Shown: positions 44,610-55,958, counted from the first letter of the stretch. The stretch is DNA of 64,000 nt from Corylus avellana (GCF_901000735.1 NC_081545.1:19802100-19866099), one strand, 5' to 3'. Numbers and translations: made by a program. The notes: generated by a model not told the origin, from the sequence alone.

Positions 44610-46826
44610 CATATATATGAGTATAACACCAAAAACCCCAACAAAATTTTATTATAAATCATTTGGAAAAATGTTGGGGATTTTACTTACATGATTGCAC
44701 TTCCTTTTATATTTTAATGCAAAGTTTTATTCAATCATATGCCATGGTGTAAGAATTTTTTTATATTACAATTATCTCACTTTTTATGAGTTATGCATGA
44801 CAATGATTATGAATGAAAAGAGCTCTCAAAGTTCATGGCATAGCATTCAGTTACAGATGAGCTTACAGATCATATGAAATGTTATATGTGCATTCATGCT
44901 TATAAATGTTTAACCCGAGATACGATTATAGTGACGATTGGTACCGCATAGGGTAGCATGGCAAGCACACCGAAAGACGGTTACGAGAAGGTGTGGGCTA
45001 CCGGCCAGGTGGCCTTCACCTAGGGAAGTTCCCAACCTGGTAGCTCTCCCCTGTGATGACAGGATGAGCATATAGGTCCTCCAGGACAAGCCAACGTGCG
45101 CCGCTCACGGTAAATTTGTGGTGTCGGGTCAAAAGGGTAAAACAGTAGTTTTAAAAGAAAAGTAAAAGGAAGTGCTTGCTCATCTCATAAGTTACTTGCT
45201 ATTCTTGTATTAATTGTCAATTATTTTATTATTTGTGCATAACTGAGATTATGGCATAAAATCTGCATAGCATGTTTTATAGCATCTTGGTGTTGTGGCT
45301 ACTTACTGAGTTGTCGAACTCACCCCTTTTGCCTTTATTTATTTATTTTTTTTCAGATGCCGCTATACATAATAGTTTTAAGAATGGGGCTTCTAGCAGG
45401 TGTCCTTATACTTGAGGATCCGATCATATGGCCTTATGCCTGGGATACATGGACCTACTGCTTTGCGAAGCCATAGGAGTTTCAGAGCCTGGGATTCCAA
45501 TGGGTTGCAAGGATCAAGCCATAGCTGTGCAGTCTTTTGTTTTTTTGTAGACTGCACATTTTTTGTTATTTTGTATATAGGAGGACATTGACGCATGAGG
45601 AGGCTATAACCTCCCTATAGTAGTCACTTTTGGTTATGCCTCCTAACAGGGCTTGAAATGTTTATTTTTGGATTCTCAGCTCATATGTATACAAGATCTT
45701 ATAAATGTTCAAATTAAAACACTAGTTCTATATAACTTTTGCCTTCCTATCTTTCCTTGGTTTAGTATTAATATAATGATATCTAATAATTATATTCCTT
45801 AATTGTTGCGATTTCCTTTTAAGTTCGTGTTTCCCCTATTCACCTTTATCGGGGGCGTGACAACACATGAGGCTTAGGGCATGGATGTATACTCCCGGTT
45901 CCCCATGTTGATTATCCCAAGAACCTGCAAAGATATCTTTTGTCACTCTATTAAGCATAGGACTTGATCATCCAAATTGACTTAAATAACTAATTCATAC
46001 CACATGCATATGTTGGTTAAACACATTCATATAAGGAATTCAATAAAGCGAAAAAAAATTCAAGTTAAGCATCACAATATGATGATCACAAAGGCACCAA
46101 TATTGAAATATTAAAGAGACATGATTAGGGCTTCAATCTAGCTCTACTAAAGTATTTAGTTACACATAATTAAAATAAAACTAAAAAGAAAAGGGAAAGA
46201 AGAAACTAGAAACACTTCTTGAAGTAGCCTCTTATTTCTCCCTCAAGAATTGTGTATTGAATTGTATGTTTTTCCTAGAGCCCTAGAGGTCTATTTATAG
46301 GTTTAGAAAAATCCTAGAAGTCCTAGAAACACTAGTAAACTGTCTTCTGCGCTCGATTGCAGTTGGGAAACCTAGTTTTGGTTGAAAAAGGACTATTTCC
46401 GCAAGTTGTCATGTGAGCTGGCACAAATACGCTCGATCCTGGCCCGTGTGTGCTCGACCGCAAGGCTGCGCTCGATCTCATGTCTTTTGCGCTCGAGTGC
46501 AGTTGCATCGATGCTTCTTCTTGTGCGTGCGAGTGCTCGCTTGCGCTCGCTCCTTGGTTGAGGTGCTCGAGCACTGATGCACTCGAGCTTAGGTGCAGAG
46601 CGCTCGATCGCACTGTGTCTGGTTGCTTGTGCATGATCCGAAAACTTCTAGCTTTTTTCCAAATTGCCCTTTAAGCCCGATACTTCCAGAAATGCTTCCT
46701 ATTCTTCAATGACCTACAAGAACATAGAAATCACAAAAAGGAAATAAAATAGCAAAAAATAACAAGGCTAAAAAATTAACAAGTGTAAATTAAGGGGTTA
46801 AAATATGAATATTTTAGCACTTAACA
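42953..46826 (-). repeat. 5' LTR of Athila-type element C, interrupted
   Basis: The LTR is about 1.37 kb when the 2.5-kb solo LTR (43366-45862) and one duplication are set aside. Ends are TGTTGTGCC on the left and GCACTTAACA on the right. It shares the ACTCGCAAGTGCAC block with elements A and B. Positions 46340-46620 carry a cluster of GCTCGATC and GCTCGAG words. The internal region beyond the primer-binding site is lost at the gap. Confidence 0.82.
43366..45862 (-). mobile_element. Solo LTR, chromovirus-like (Ty3/gypsy)
   Basis: The 2497-bp insertion has TG...CA ends (minus strand TGTCACGCCCCC to AATGTCACA) and a 5-bp duplication, ACACA, at 43361-43365 and 45863-45867. Only one LTR-like unit and no coding domain lie between the duplications, so it is a solo LTR from recombination between two LTRs. 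It contains (AT)n at about 43455-43494 and 44380-44402, a GA tract near 43654 and an AC tract near 44571. The TGTCACGCCCC start is typical of plant chromovirus LTRs. Confidence 0.82.
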
Positions 46827-47368
46827 ATAAATCACTATTTGATTTTAATCCAGTAGTAATTTTGAAAGTGATATAACCTTTATGGGATAAAAAGGGAGAA
46901 AAAAATCCTACTTTCTTGAATTAGTCTTAATAATTATTGTCGATTTAAGTCCAAAAAAGTAGGTTTGTGGTGTTGGGTTTCTTATACTTAAAGAGAAGTG
47001 CTAGGAAGCCAAACAAATGAACCTAGAAAAATTTCTAAACTGACGTGGCAAGGGTTTTAAAATTAAAAAAGTGCAATTCTCTCTCCCTTGTCTGCCACTC
47101 ATAGTCTGCCACATTAGTTTGAAAAAAAAATTTTGATTCATTTGTTTGACTCCCTATCACTTCTCCTTAAAGAGTCACTATGGCCATTTTGTGAAAACTA
47201 GTACGGTAATGATCCAACTTTGTAGACTTACGTTAGTGGAAATTTTATGTCCCCTTCTCCCGCATTGAATAGTAAAAAAAAAAAAAAAGGTTAGGGGGCA
47301 AATTTGTCATTTAGTAATGTCTAGCTAAAACAGAAAAAAAAAATCATTTTTTTAGTGGAAGTTCTTAC
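46827..47368. other. Gene-free DNA between element C and TNL-2 exon 2
   Basis: AT-rich; it would be intron 2 of TNL-2. No LRR exon is present. Confidence 0.55.
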
Positions 47369-48459
47369 CTCATGCTTTGCCAATATATCAAGTGCATCCT
47401 CACGTATCCACTACAATTTCTAGGAATTTTGGGATATTCTTCACGAACAATTTCTTTTCCCATGTCTCGAAGCAAATCGTGCATTTTGAGCTGGTTTCTC
47501 TTATCAATTGAAAGAAGACATCACTGAATGAGGATACTAATTCCAACCTCTGCAAAAAACCACAAGCATCCAATATTTGTATAACATAGTCTTTGTCCAT
47601 TCAATAAAGAAACATGATATCCCAAGGAATATATCATTTTTGGTAGTATAGCGTAGTACATCAAAGCTTATTCTAAGCTTTTTGTTTTTAATTTGATTAT
47701 GTGGGATCCTTTTCAATTTCTCCAATGCACTTTTCCATTCTTGAATGCTCCTAGAAAAAAAAAAAAAAAAAAAACCCAAAACTTCAAGAGCTTGTGGTAA
47801 TCCTCTGAAATAAGCAATGGCACTTCTTGACAAGTCTATATAATCTTCTGTGGGAGAACAACTCCTAAAGGCATGACACCTAAAGAGTTCGAGAGATTCA
47901 TTTTCACTCATTTCCTTCACTATATATACTCCGTCCACTTCAAGTGCCTTTAGCAATTGCCCATCTCTAGTTGTTATAATAATCCTACTTCTTGGGCCGA
48001 ACCAGTCACGACTTCTAGCTATGGCATTGAGTTGCTCCAACTGGTCTACATCTTCAAGTATAACAAGTACCCTTCTATTACGAAGTCTTTCTTGTATCAT
48101 ACTAATTCCTTTATCAACATTATTCATCCTTATCTTGCTTGTCTTCAAGATATCATAAAGAAGCTGTTCCAGAACTTGACCATCAGGTTGCTTAGAAGTT
48201 TCCCTAATATTTGCAAGAAAACTTTTACCTTCAAAACTATGAAAAAAGTGGTTATATATGGCTTTAGAAATGGTTGTTTTCCACGCCCATTCCCCAAATT
48301 CCTACCTTGCGGACATCATCAGCTCCAACCCTTAACAATGAAGTGGTGGCTTGTAAACGAGAATATATTCCAACTGGATAGAGTGTGACATAGAAGTACG
48401 TGTTGTTAACTTCCCTTAACTTCCCTTCAACAATTTTCCTAATAAATTTACCTTCATGC
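47369..48459 (-). pseudogene. TNL-2 exon 2 (NB-ARC), frameshifted
   Basis: The exon lies between an acceptor (TTTGCAG, ending at 48460) and a donor (GAG/GTAAGA at 47369/47368), both retained. It reads GKFIRKIVEGKLREVNNTYF and then the P-loop region as GIWGMG followed by a frameshift: a 5-base deletion relative to TNL-3 removes the GKTT residues. Later come RRVLVILEDVDQLEQL (kinase-2), SRIIITTRDGQLL, and RGLPQALEVLG (GLPL altered) followed by a poly-Phe run from an A-tract at 47757-47774. Frameshifts near 47600 and 47540 destroy the RNBS-D to MHD part. It is a paralogue of TNL-3 exon 2. Confidence 0.92.
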
Positions 48460-49069
48460 CTGCAAATTATTTTAGAAATTGGGTAGAGTCAAATCATACA
48501 AGTAATCATTTGAAAATAGTAAATATTTCATGATGGCAGATAAAAACTCCGCATATATTAGACATTATCCCTAACACACTAGTACTTAAAATACACTTGG
48601 GCTAAATTTGAAGAAATTAAACTTTAGATATCATAAAATAATGTTTCATAGACAAATATATCTAAACATTTGTGAATCTATGTAAACATTTGTGAATATC
48701 AACTTAGTTAGCTGCTAAAATTTCCCTTCTTTCATACAAAAATCTGCACATCAAATCCCCACTAAACCATGAGACTTCTAAAGAAAAAGGTATACCTCTT
48801 GTTATGTATATATATTGGACCAAAAGAACGAATAAAAGGAAGTTAAAAAATAAAAAAATATAAAAAAGAAGAAGAAGAAAGTTGATGCATATTGAACATA
48901 AACTCTGATCACATTTAGACTTATTCCTTGCTAAATCCAATAAGATTGAGCAATGACTTATAACACATTGCAAGGAATACGGTTCCATCCTGCTATTATC
49001 ATTATTTTTGTCCATCAAATTTGAAATCTATAATACTAAAGTTAAAAGATCTAAAAATATTGGCGCACT
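48460..49069 (-). other. TNL-2 intron 1
   Basis: Similar to the TNL-3 sequence at 63655-64000 (for example cctaacacactagtacttaaaat and gttagctgctaaaatttccc). No gene seen. Confidence 0.65.
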
Positions 49070-49577
49070 GTTTGCAGTGTTTTTTAGATCCCACCTAAAC
49101 AAATTAGCCTCCTCAATCAAAGCTCTCCTCCACCTGAGCACCTAGTCAGTGTCCAACAAGTAACACTCTTCATGTTCCAAAAAGGCTTAAGCAAAACTAC
49201 CTGTTTGATTGCTCACATCCGATTGTTCAACATCATCGAAGATAGGCAGAACCAGCTACCTCACTATATGTTCTTCGTCACTCCATGATCTTCACAAGTT
49301 CCTCTAAGCACCACCTAGAAGCTGCGTAGTTCCGGGAGAAGACGATGACAGAGATTTTGGACCTTTGTATTGTCGACAACAATTCGGATGTAATATCTTC
49401 TCCTCTTTGGAGCTCATTGTTGTCTCTGAATGGGTTTATTCCGGCATCTCTTAGAGCAAAATAGAGGTGGTCGATAAAGTTCTTACGCGTGTCTTCACCT
49501 CTGAAACTCTAGAAGGTGTCATAGGTCGAGCTGGGATGAGAGGAAGAAGATGAGGAGGTGAAGGCACTTGCAGCCAT
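49070..49577 (-). pseudogene. TNL-2 exon 1 (TIR domain)
   Basis: The ATG is at 49577 (MAASAFTSSSSSSHPSSTYDTF), followed by a TAG stop exactly before SFRGEDTRKNF, where the family has Leu. Downstream TIR matches continue: LYFALRDAGINPF, ELQRGEDITSELLSTIQ and [19 protein letters not shown], then another stop and VLRWRRALIEEANLFRWDLKNTAN. The donor that is GTAAGT in TNL-1 reads GTGCGC here after a short deletion. Exon 1 therefore can be neither translated nor normally spliced. Confidence 0.88.
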
Positions 49578-51151
49578 GGCCTGAGGAGAATTGGAGAAAA
49601 GTTGAAAATGGCAAAGAAGACGAAATTCAGAAGGGTTGGGCCAGCTATAATTAATGGCCACTTCAAAGCGAGAACAACTTTCTTTTTTTAAGGGGACAAT
49701 TTGTTCCAATATCCTTTAGTGTGTGGGTGTTTTTTTTTTTTTTTTTTGTAAGTTATAAGTGAAAATTCTATATACGACTCCAAACGACACCTATTCTGAA
49801 TGTATAGGTGTTTCACACAATATTATGCGGAAATAGATCTGACCTAACAATTAATAAACAACCAAAAATATATGAAACAATAAACAATAAACAAGACAGA
49901 TATTTTGGTTACGAAGAGAAAACCAATTAGAGAACTCTCTAAAAGTAAAACCTCTCCGGGGCAGCCAAACCCAGGAAATCAACTAACTCAGTAAAAGAAT
50001 AAAGGATTACAAGACGTTCACACTTACAAAACCTTTGCAATTGACACGATCTTGTATAAGACAAGCGACCCACTTGCCTTCTACCGCAGTAGCCCTTTCC
50101 AGAGACAGCTGGCACAATCCTTCTACGTGATCTCCCTTCACCGGAACTCCGGTTGACTCTATATCACAGACTCTCTTAGCACACGACAGCGAATTCTAGA
50201 TCCAGAAAATTCGTCTCATACAGATCTGTAGAGATCTATATATAGAATACCAAGACACCTAGTCTAGTTAGGATTCAATTACACTTAAATTAAACCTAGC
50301 AGACTACGGGCCGTCTAGACGGTAAATGGGCTCGTCCGGACGGGACTCTTAAAACACGGGAAATATTGCTCTCGTAAGTGGTCTTCCGGACGCCGTTGCT
50401 GATGGGCTTGCTACTCTTTTTTCAACAAAAACATTTTTTCTTTTGTATTTATTGTATTTGAAACAAAATCTTATATTTGCAAATCATTGTAACAGGGTGT
50501 TGTTAGTTTCCAGCACCCAACATTATATATATATATTGTAACATTTATTGCAGATTTTGACCCTAATATTTTTAGGTCAGTTTTTGCTTTGCCTTAAACA
50601 TTTACAAAATCTAGGAGGCAGCGATAAGGAGATAGTGCGAACAAAATACGTGAAGTTCAATCTCAGCTTAAATAGGGAACTAATCTTAGATTATTCAACT
50701 GAGGGCACGAGGATCTATTCTAAAACTTCAATTTTTTTTCTTCACGGACTCCTAAACAATACACAATTTTGGAATGTAAAATCGCACTCTAAATCAAATA
50801 CTATTTTTCCCTGCAATGAAATCATTTTAAAAAACTGAAATCAGAATGAAAAGCCAAACCATGAAAAATAGTTTAACGTTTTAAAAAATGAAACCTTTTT
50901 TTTTTTTTAACAGAAATTAAAGAAATTTTTTTTAGTCAAACCAAAAATGTTTTTTTGTTAGCTATTATTTTATGTTACTCTAAATACCAAAAAATACCAA
51001 AAGTACTTTTCAAAAATCATTTTAGACTAAAACAAACACGAAATCTGCAAAAAAAAAAAAAAAAAACTATACCTCTGCCACCAAAGTGCGACAAACCATC
51101 CTCACATGCCAAAAACAACCACAAGTAAGGCCAATATAAACAAACTCGAAG
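49578..51151. other. Upstream of TNL-2: LTR-like repeat, no gene
   Basis: Positions about 49760-50522 look like a Copia-type LTR on the minus strand (start TGTTGGGTGCTGGAAAC at 50522), but its left end and target duplication could not be fixed. It holds GTCTAGACGG and CGTCCGGACGGG words at 50310-50400. The remainder to 51151 is AT-rich; a 96-codon plus-strand ORF at 50548-50838 matches nothing I know. Confidence 0.45.
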
Positions 51152-51160
51152 GAAATCAAA

Positions 51161-52108
51161 GGAAAACTATACTTTACCCTCCCAAAGTTTAGGGCGATTT
51201 TCAATTCGACGACCAATGTTTCAATTTTTGCAATGCACCCCCCCAAACTTGCAAATTTTTTTCAATTCGACCAATTTCATCCAAAAATTCTCATATTGAC
51301 CCTAATTTATTATTTATATTTTTTATAAAAAAAATTAAAAAAAAAATATTCGGGGTGGCCATAGCACCCTTTGGCCATCTGGCCATTTTTGCAACCCCAA
51401 TTTTTTTTTTTTTTTTTGGTTAATAACTTTTTTGGTACCTGAGTTTTCACTTTTTTATTTTTTTTCCCCTGAGTTTTAAAACATGACAAATTTAGTACCC
51501 AACCTCTGGGGAAAAGACAAAATCAATACCTCTGTTAGTTTCGTCAGTCCTACTTAACGGGTTTAGTAGGAAAATCAACAAGGAAAGCTTAAAACTAGTC
51601 TCTAAAATTACCTAAAAGAACTTGACATGCAATAGTGTCTGAAATAAAAATAAATTCTTGTCAACTCGGCAACACATTATTTCCCTTGTTTTCTCGGCAA
51701 CCAAACAGAGGCAGCTCGTTTTTTTTTTTTTTTTTTTTTTTTTAATTTTAATTATTTTACTTTTTTTAGGTTAAAACTTTCATTGATTTTCCTACTAAAC
51801 CCGTTAAGTGATTTGTGGAACTCAACAGTATTGATTTTTGTCTCTTACCATAGGTTAGGTCTTAAGTTGTCATTTTAAAACTCGGGGAGAGAAAAAATAT
51901 AAAAGTGGCTAGAATGCAGAAAAAAGTTATTAACCCTTTTTTTATAAAAGATAAAAAGTAAAAATGAGGGACAATATGGAATTTTTGGATAGAAATTGGT
52001 CCGGAATTGAAAAAAAAATTACCAAGTTAAGGGGAGGTGCATTCTGAAATTTGAAACATTGGTGGTCGAATTGAAAATCGCCTTAAACTTTGAGGGGGTA
52101 ATTTTCCT
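51161..52108. mobile_element. Mutator-like foldback MITE with perfect 9-bp duplication
   Basis: The ends AGGAAAACTATACTTTACCC and the inverse of AGGAAAATTACCCC close a 948-bp element with long arms (GGGCGATTTTCAATTCGACGACCAATGTTTC and its partner near 52050-52085). GGAAATCAA repeats exactly at 51152-51160 and 52109-52117. A GC-rich GGGGTGGCC segment is at 51354-51405, and a second foldback element is nested at about 51418-51935. Confidence 0.88.
51418..51935. mobile_element. Foldback element nested in 51161-52108
   Basis: The ends GGTTAATAACTTTTTTGG and the inverse (AAAAAAGTTATTAACC) enclose arms with ACCTGAGTTTT/AAAACTCGGG and GGGTTTAGTAGGAAAATCAA words. Its flanks are T-runs, so the duplication cannot be read. 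Confidence 0.7.
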
Positions 52109-52117
52109 GGAAATCAA

Positions 52118-53158
52118 AGACCCAAGCTATCCTTGACGAACGTCAAATCAAAGGCCTCTCATTGTCAATTGTAATAGCTTATTACTCCATTTTCTCAATT
52201 CCTTTCATTGTTAACTGTAATAGGCCTAGCTAGGCGGTTATATGATTATTTGCTGTTATCCGCATTAGCGCTTATAAGTGGTTACGGTTACACCTCGAGT
52301 CCATATGATGAGGAAGCTATTAGATTCGTTTTTCTCACGTGTTTTATTTAAAAACATACATATAAATCATTCCTAAATAGATTTCAAAAAAAAAAAAAAA
52401 AAACCAAAAAATACTATCACCCAAACATAAATTTTGTATTATATTCAATTTAATTCACCTCCGTACCTAAACATATTTTCACAATTTTCTTTTTTGTTTT
52501 ATAGACCATCGATCTAAAAATAATGTTAGAGAGTTATGAACTCATAACTCTCTCCATGTTATCAAAAATTCTGACCTACATTCAAGTGAAGATAAGGAGC
52601 ATTAGTTGTAGCATTAGTTGTGATAAAGATATTCTTTATCACAACTAATGCTACAACTAATGCTATCATTATCTTCACTTGAATGTTCATTTGAATTCAG
52701 TTGATAACTGTCTAACATTGATCGCGCATGTGCCATTGAAGTCAAGCTGGGTTTTGGGACGTAATTTCAACGGCATCTTTTTTGGAGGTAATGGTTGGAG
52801 GGGGGCTCGTAATAGAACCATCAATATGCCTCGAAGATGTTGGCATTTGATGATAGGCAAGATAGCAAGCTCCCGAACTAGATAATTGGTTTGTTTGTGA
52901 GGGAAAGAAGAGGGAACAGTAAGATAAGGCATGGGGTTGGCAGAAGTGGATGAAGCAGCCATTAAAAAAGGAGGGAGAAAAAAAATGACGTTAGCCTAGG
53001 AATGTTTTGATACCATGTAATAGAAATATAACTTTAGTGTTTGGATTATCTGCCTTACCATCAATTGTGGTTAAGACTTTGTATATATAAATAAAACAGA
53101 GATTACAAATATAAATTCAAATTACAAATAGTTTATAGATAAGATAAACTAGCTAATA
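52118..53158. other. Gene-free DNA with a long hairpin
   Basis: No supported gene. The region includes the palindrome at 52578-52686. AT-rich sequence follows, up to the TTATATTTA duplication of the next element. Confidence 0.5.
52578..52686. repeat. Near-perfect 109-bp hairpin
   Basis: The inner arms 52599-52629 and 52633-52663 are perfect 31-base inverses with a 3-base loop, and the outer parts (ACATTCAAGTGAAGATAA and its inverse) extend it to 109 bp. Each arm repeats GCATTAGTTGT twice. One arm recurs at about 55805-55850. It resembles a small foldback MITE. Confidence 0.8.
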
Positions 53159-53886
53159 TTATATTTAGGAAAAAATACACTTTACCCCCCTGAACTATCT
53201 ATCAATTTGCACTTTGACGTCCAATGTTTAAAAAGTGACACTTGACCCCCTCAAAGTTTAACACAGTGACAAAAAAATCCATCAGTTTATTTTGGCTGTC
53301 ACTTTGGATGGAAACCTAGTCATGTGTGTGGCACGTGACACTTTTCAACCAAAAAGTTCGAAAATGCCCTCGGGGGTAAAGTGTAAACATTAAAAAAAAA
53401 AAAAAAAAACTTATTTAAAAAAAGAAAAAGAAAAACTAAACTAAAACAAAAAAACTCGGGTTAATTACCTTTTTAGTACTAAGGTTCACACTTTATTTAT
53501 TTTCTTACCTAGGTTATAAATCGTATCACAGATGGTACCTAAGTTATGAAAAAATACCAACTTGGTACCTCCGTCACATTTTGTTAGCCCAAACTAACGG
53601 ACTGTCATGTGTCACCCCTAAAAAATGCCACATGTCCTTAAAAAAAAAATGGTTTAATAACTGGCTGAGCCACCCATAGGGGAATTCGGATCCTCTCCAG
53701 TACTTTTGGACTAGAGAGGCCTCCAATTAATGGCCAGGATGGCCTTAGGAGAATCATAGGGCCATTCTCATGCCACGTGTCCCACCTATTAAAATATATT
53801 AAAATATTATTTTTTATTTTAAAAATAAATTAAAATTAAAATAATATAATAATATTTTCTTTTCAGTTTTTTTTTTTTTTTTTTTT

Positions 53887-54258
53887 TTTTGCCCTTGGGG
53901 TGGCCGGACCACCCCAGGGTCCGTTTGGCTTGGGAGGGTGGCCAAGCCACCCAGAGCCAATAGGTATTTTAAACCCACTGTTTGGCCCTTGGGGTGGCCA
54001 ATCCACGCCAGGGGGGGCAAACTCCCTGTTATTTTAGAAGACCACCCACAGGCAAGCGGTGGCCCTTGGGGGGGTGGTTGGGCCACCCAGAGTAGCACAA
54101 AACTGAAATATATATATGTCTTATTGTACAATTTTAATTTATATTTAAAAGCAAAAATAATATTTTTAATATATTTTAATATGTAGGACATGTGGCACGA
54201 GGATGGCCCTAGGGACGGTCTAGGGGTGGCCGAAACCACCCCGAAAGGACAAAATGGG
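53887..54258. repeat. GC-rich GGGGTGGCC/CCACCCC segments
   Basis: Several blocks (53892-53962, 53993-54090, 54222-54258) carry the GGGGTGGCCGRACCACCCC theme within AT-rich DNA, more diverged than at 12681-13007. Confidence 0.75.
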
Positions 54259-54484
54259 GTGGCCATAATTTTTTCAATTTTTTTAGGGTTTATCTTTTTT
54301 GATTTTATTTTTTTTAATTATTTTTTTTTTTTTATGACATGTGATGCCAAATTGGCATTGTTTTAGTACTTGTGGCGCCAAATATTTTTAGGACATGTGG
54401 CATTTTTTGAAGGTGACACATGGCAGTATGTTAGTTTGGGCTAACAGAATGTGATGGAAGTACCAAGTTCGTCTTTTTCCATAC

Positions 54485-55336
54485 GATCCGGCTTAGGTGC
54501 GGTAGCTAGTTGAAAACTACCGCACCATGCGGTAGCCCAAAACTTGGTGCAGTTTTGGGAAGGGAAAAAATAGGTTTTTTAAAAAATATAATAAACAATT
54601 ATTTAAGAATTAAAAAATATAAAAAACTAATAATTAAAAATATTAAAACAATTAAAAAAGTTTAAAAAACTAAAAACTAGAAAGAATTAAAAATAAAAAA
54701 CTAAGGGTAGCCCCTTGGCCATTAGAAAGAAACTCCAAGAACACTGACGCCATGTCATCCGGGTGATCCTTCGTCTCTGCATGATGTTCTTGCAGATTTG
54801 GTGCATGTTCTTGCTCCATCATATCCATAAAATCCATGCCTTCAAGGGAAATCAGGGAGAGGAGGGAATCAGAGAAAGCACATGATAGCCTTCACCGATG
54901 CCGGAATCGACGAAGATCGACCCCATGGCCTTTGGGAAACACAGCTCAGAGGCGCCATTTGTGAGTGATATACGAGGATTACATATTGAAATGGGTGTTG
55001 CTGGTGGTGTGAAATACAAGGACCTCTTGTTTTTTGGAGTTTTGGGTTTCTTTGAATTTTTCCTTTTGGCTTCCAATTTTTTGTCACTTTCTCGAGAAAG
55101 TTGGAGGAGGATAATGGAAAGGCAAGTTAACAGGTGAGATAATCGGCTGGACCTGCAAAGGATTGAATTTTTCAAATGGTTTTGGGGTGGACGGCCACCC
55201 CAGCCCTATCATTTTTTTTTTTCTTTCTCTTTTATTTTTTTAATATTTTACTTTTTCTTTTAAAAAAATTATTTGTTTATTGCCCAAACTGGGTCGTTTT
55301 GGGCTACTGCATGGTGCGGTAGTTGAAAGCCGAATC
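54485..55336. mobile_element. Inner foldback element carrying unidentified non-repeat DNA
   Basis: The arms GATCCGGCTT ... CTACCGCACCATGCGGTAGCCC and the inverse GATTCGGCTT ... CTACCGCACCATGCAGTAGCCC are about 60 bp. Flanks CTTTTTCCATAC and CTTTCCCATAAC look like an imperfect 9-11 bp duplication within the right arm of the middle element. The inside differs in composition from the AT-rich elements: 54700-55165 is moderately GC-rich. Confidence 0.65.
54700..55165 (-). other. Possible captured gene fragment in the inner element
   Basis: Minus-strand reading gives peptide-like stretches split between frames (LYFTPPATPISICNP, ELCFPKAMGSIFVDSGIG; after a frame change MDFMDMMEQEHAPNLQEH). I do not recognise the protein. 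Base composition and codon-like texture suggest exon sequence, as in Pack-MULEs, but a random open stretch cannot be excluded. Confidence 0.35.
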
Positions 55337-55799
55337 CTTTCCCATAACTCAGGTACCATCTATTGTACGATTTGTAATATAGGTGAAAAAAAAAAAGAAA
55401 AAAGAAAAGTGAGAACCTTAATACTAAAAGGGTAATTAACCCGAGTTTTTTTGTTTTAGTTTAGTTTTCCTTTTTATTTTTTAAATAAGCCTTTTTTATT
55501 TTATTTTTATTATGTTTACACTTTACCCCCTGAAGTAATTTATGTTTACATTTTACCCCCGAAGTAATTTATGTTTACGCTTTACCCCGAGGGCATTTTC
55601 GAACCTTTTGGTTGAAAAGTGTCACGTGTCACGCATATGACTAGGTTTCCGTTCAAAGTGACAGCCAAAATAAACGGATGAGTTTTTTTGTCACTGTGTT
55701 AAACTTTGAGGGGTCAAATATCACTTTTTAAACATTGGACGTCAAAGTACAAATGAGTGAATAGTTTAGGGGGTAAAGTGTATTTTCTCCTTATATTTA

Positions 55800-55949
55800 T
55801 CCGAACTAATGCTATCCTTATCTTCACTTGAATGTAGGTTTGAATTCTTGATAACAGTTATCAGTTGATAACTCTCTCACACATAATACTAGGAGTTTAT
55901 CTGTGAGAGTTATCAAGAAGATGCTTCACACATAATACTAGGACATCAA
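55800..55949. other. Gene-free DNA with hairpin arm and short direct repeats
   Basis: 55805-55850 repeats one arm of the hairpin at 52578-52686 with its flank. CACACATAATACTAGGA occurs twice (about 55880 and 55928). Confidence 0.55.
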
Positions 55950-55958
55950 TTGTTTTAA

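Larger units (their letters stand above)
53458..55442. mobile_element. Middle foldback element with GC-rich core
   Basis: The ends GGGTTAATTACCTTTTTAGTA and the inverse GGGTTAATTACCCTTTTAGTA, with matching arms (AGGTTCACACTT, GGTACCTAAGTTATG, TTAGCCCAAACTAACGG), surround a GC-rich core at about 53887-54258. The sequence just outside both ends (AAACTCG / CGAGTTT) is itself inverted, so it sits at the centre of the outer palindrome and no direct duplication is seen. Confidence 0.75.
53168..55790. mobile_element. Outer Mutator-like foldback element, triple nest
   Basis: The ends GGAAAAAATACACTTTACCC and the inverse of GGAGAAAATACACTTTACCC are flanked by the perfect 9-mer TTATATTTA at 53159-53167 and 55791-55799. 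The arms (CAATGTTTAAAAAGTGACA, CTCAAAGTTTAACACAGTGAC) reach to about 53455 and from 55445. Inside lie the elements at 53458-55442 and, within that, 54485-55336. Confidence 0.88.

Noticed and set aside
49760..50522. Complete Copia solo LTR
   Set aside because: The right end (minus-strand start TGTTGGGTGC) is plausible, but no matching 5-bp duplication or left terminus could be fixed, so only an LTR-like region is annotated.
50548..50838. 96-codon plus-strand ORF
   Set aside because: No domain, no neighbour context and low-complexity AT-rich codons; not supportable as a gene.
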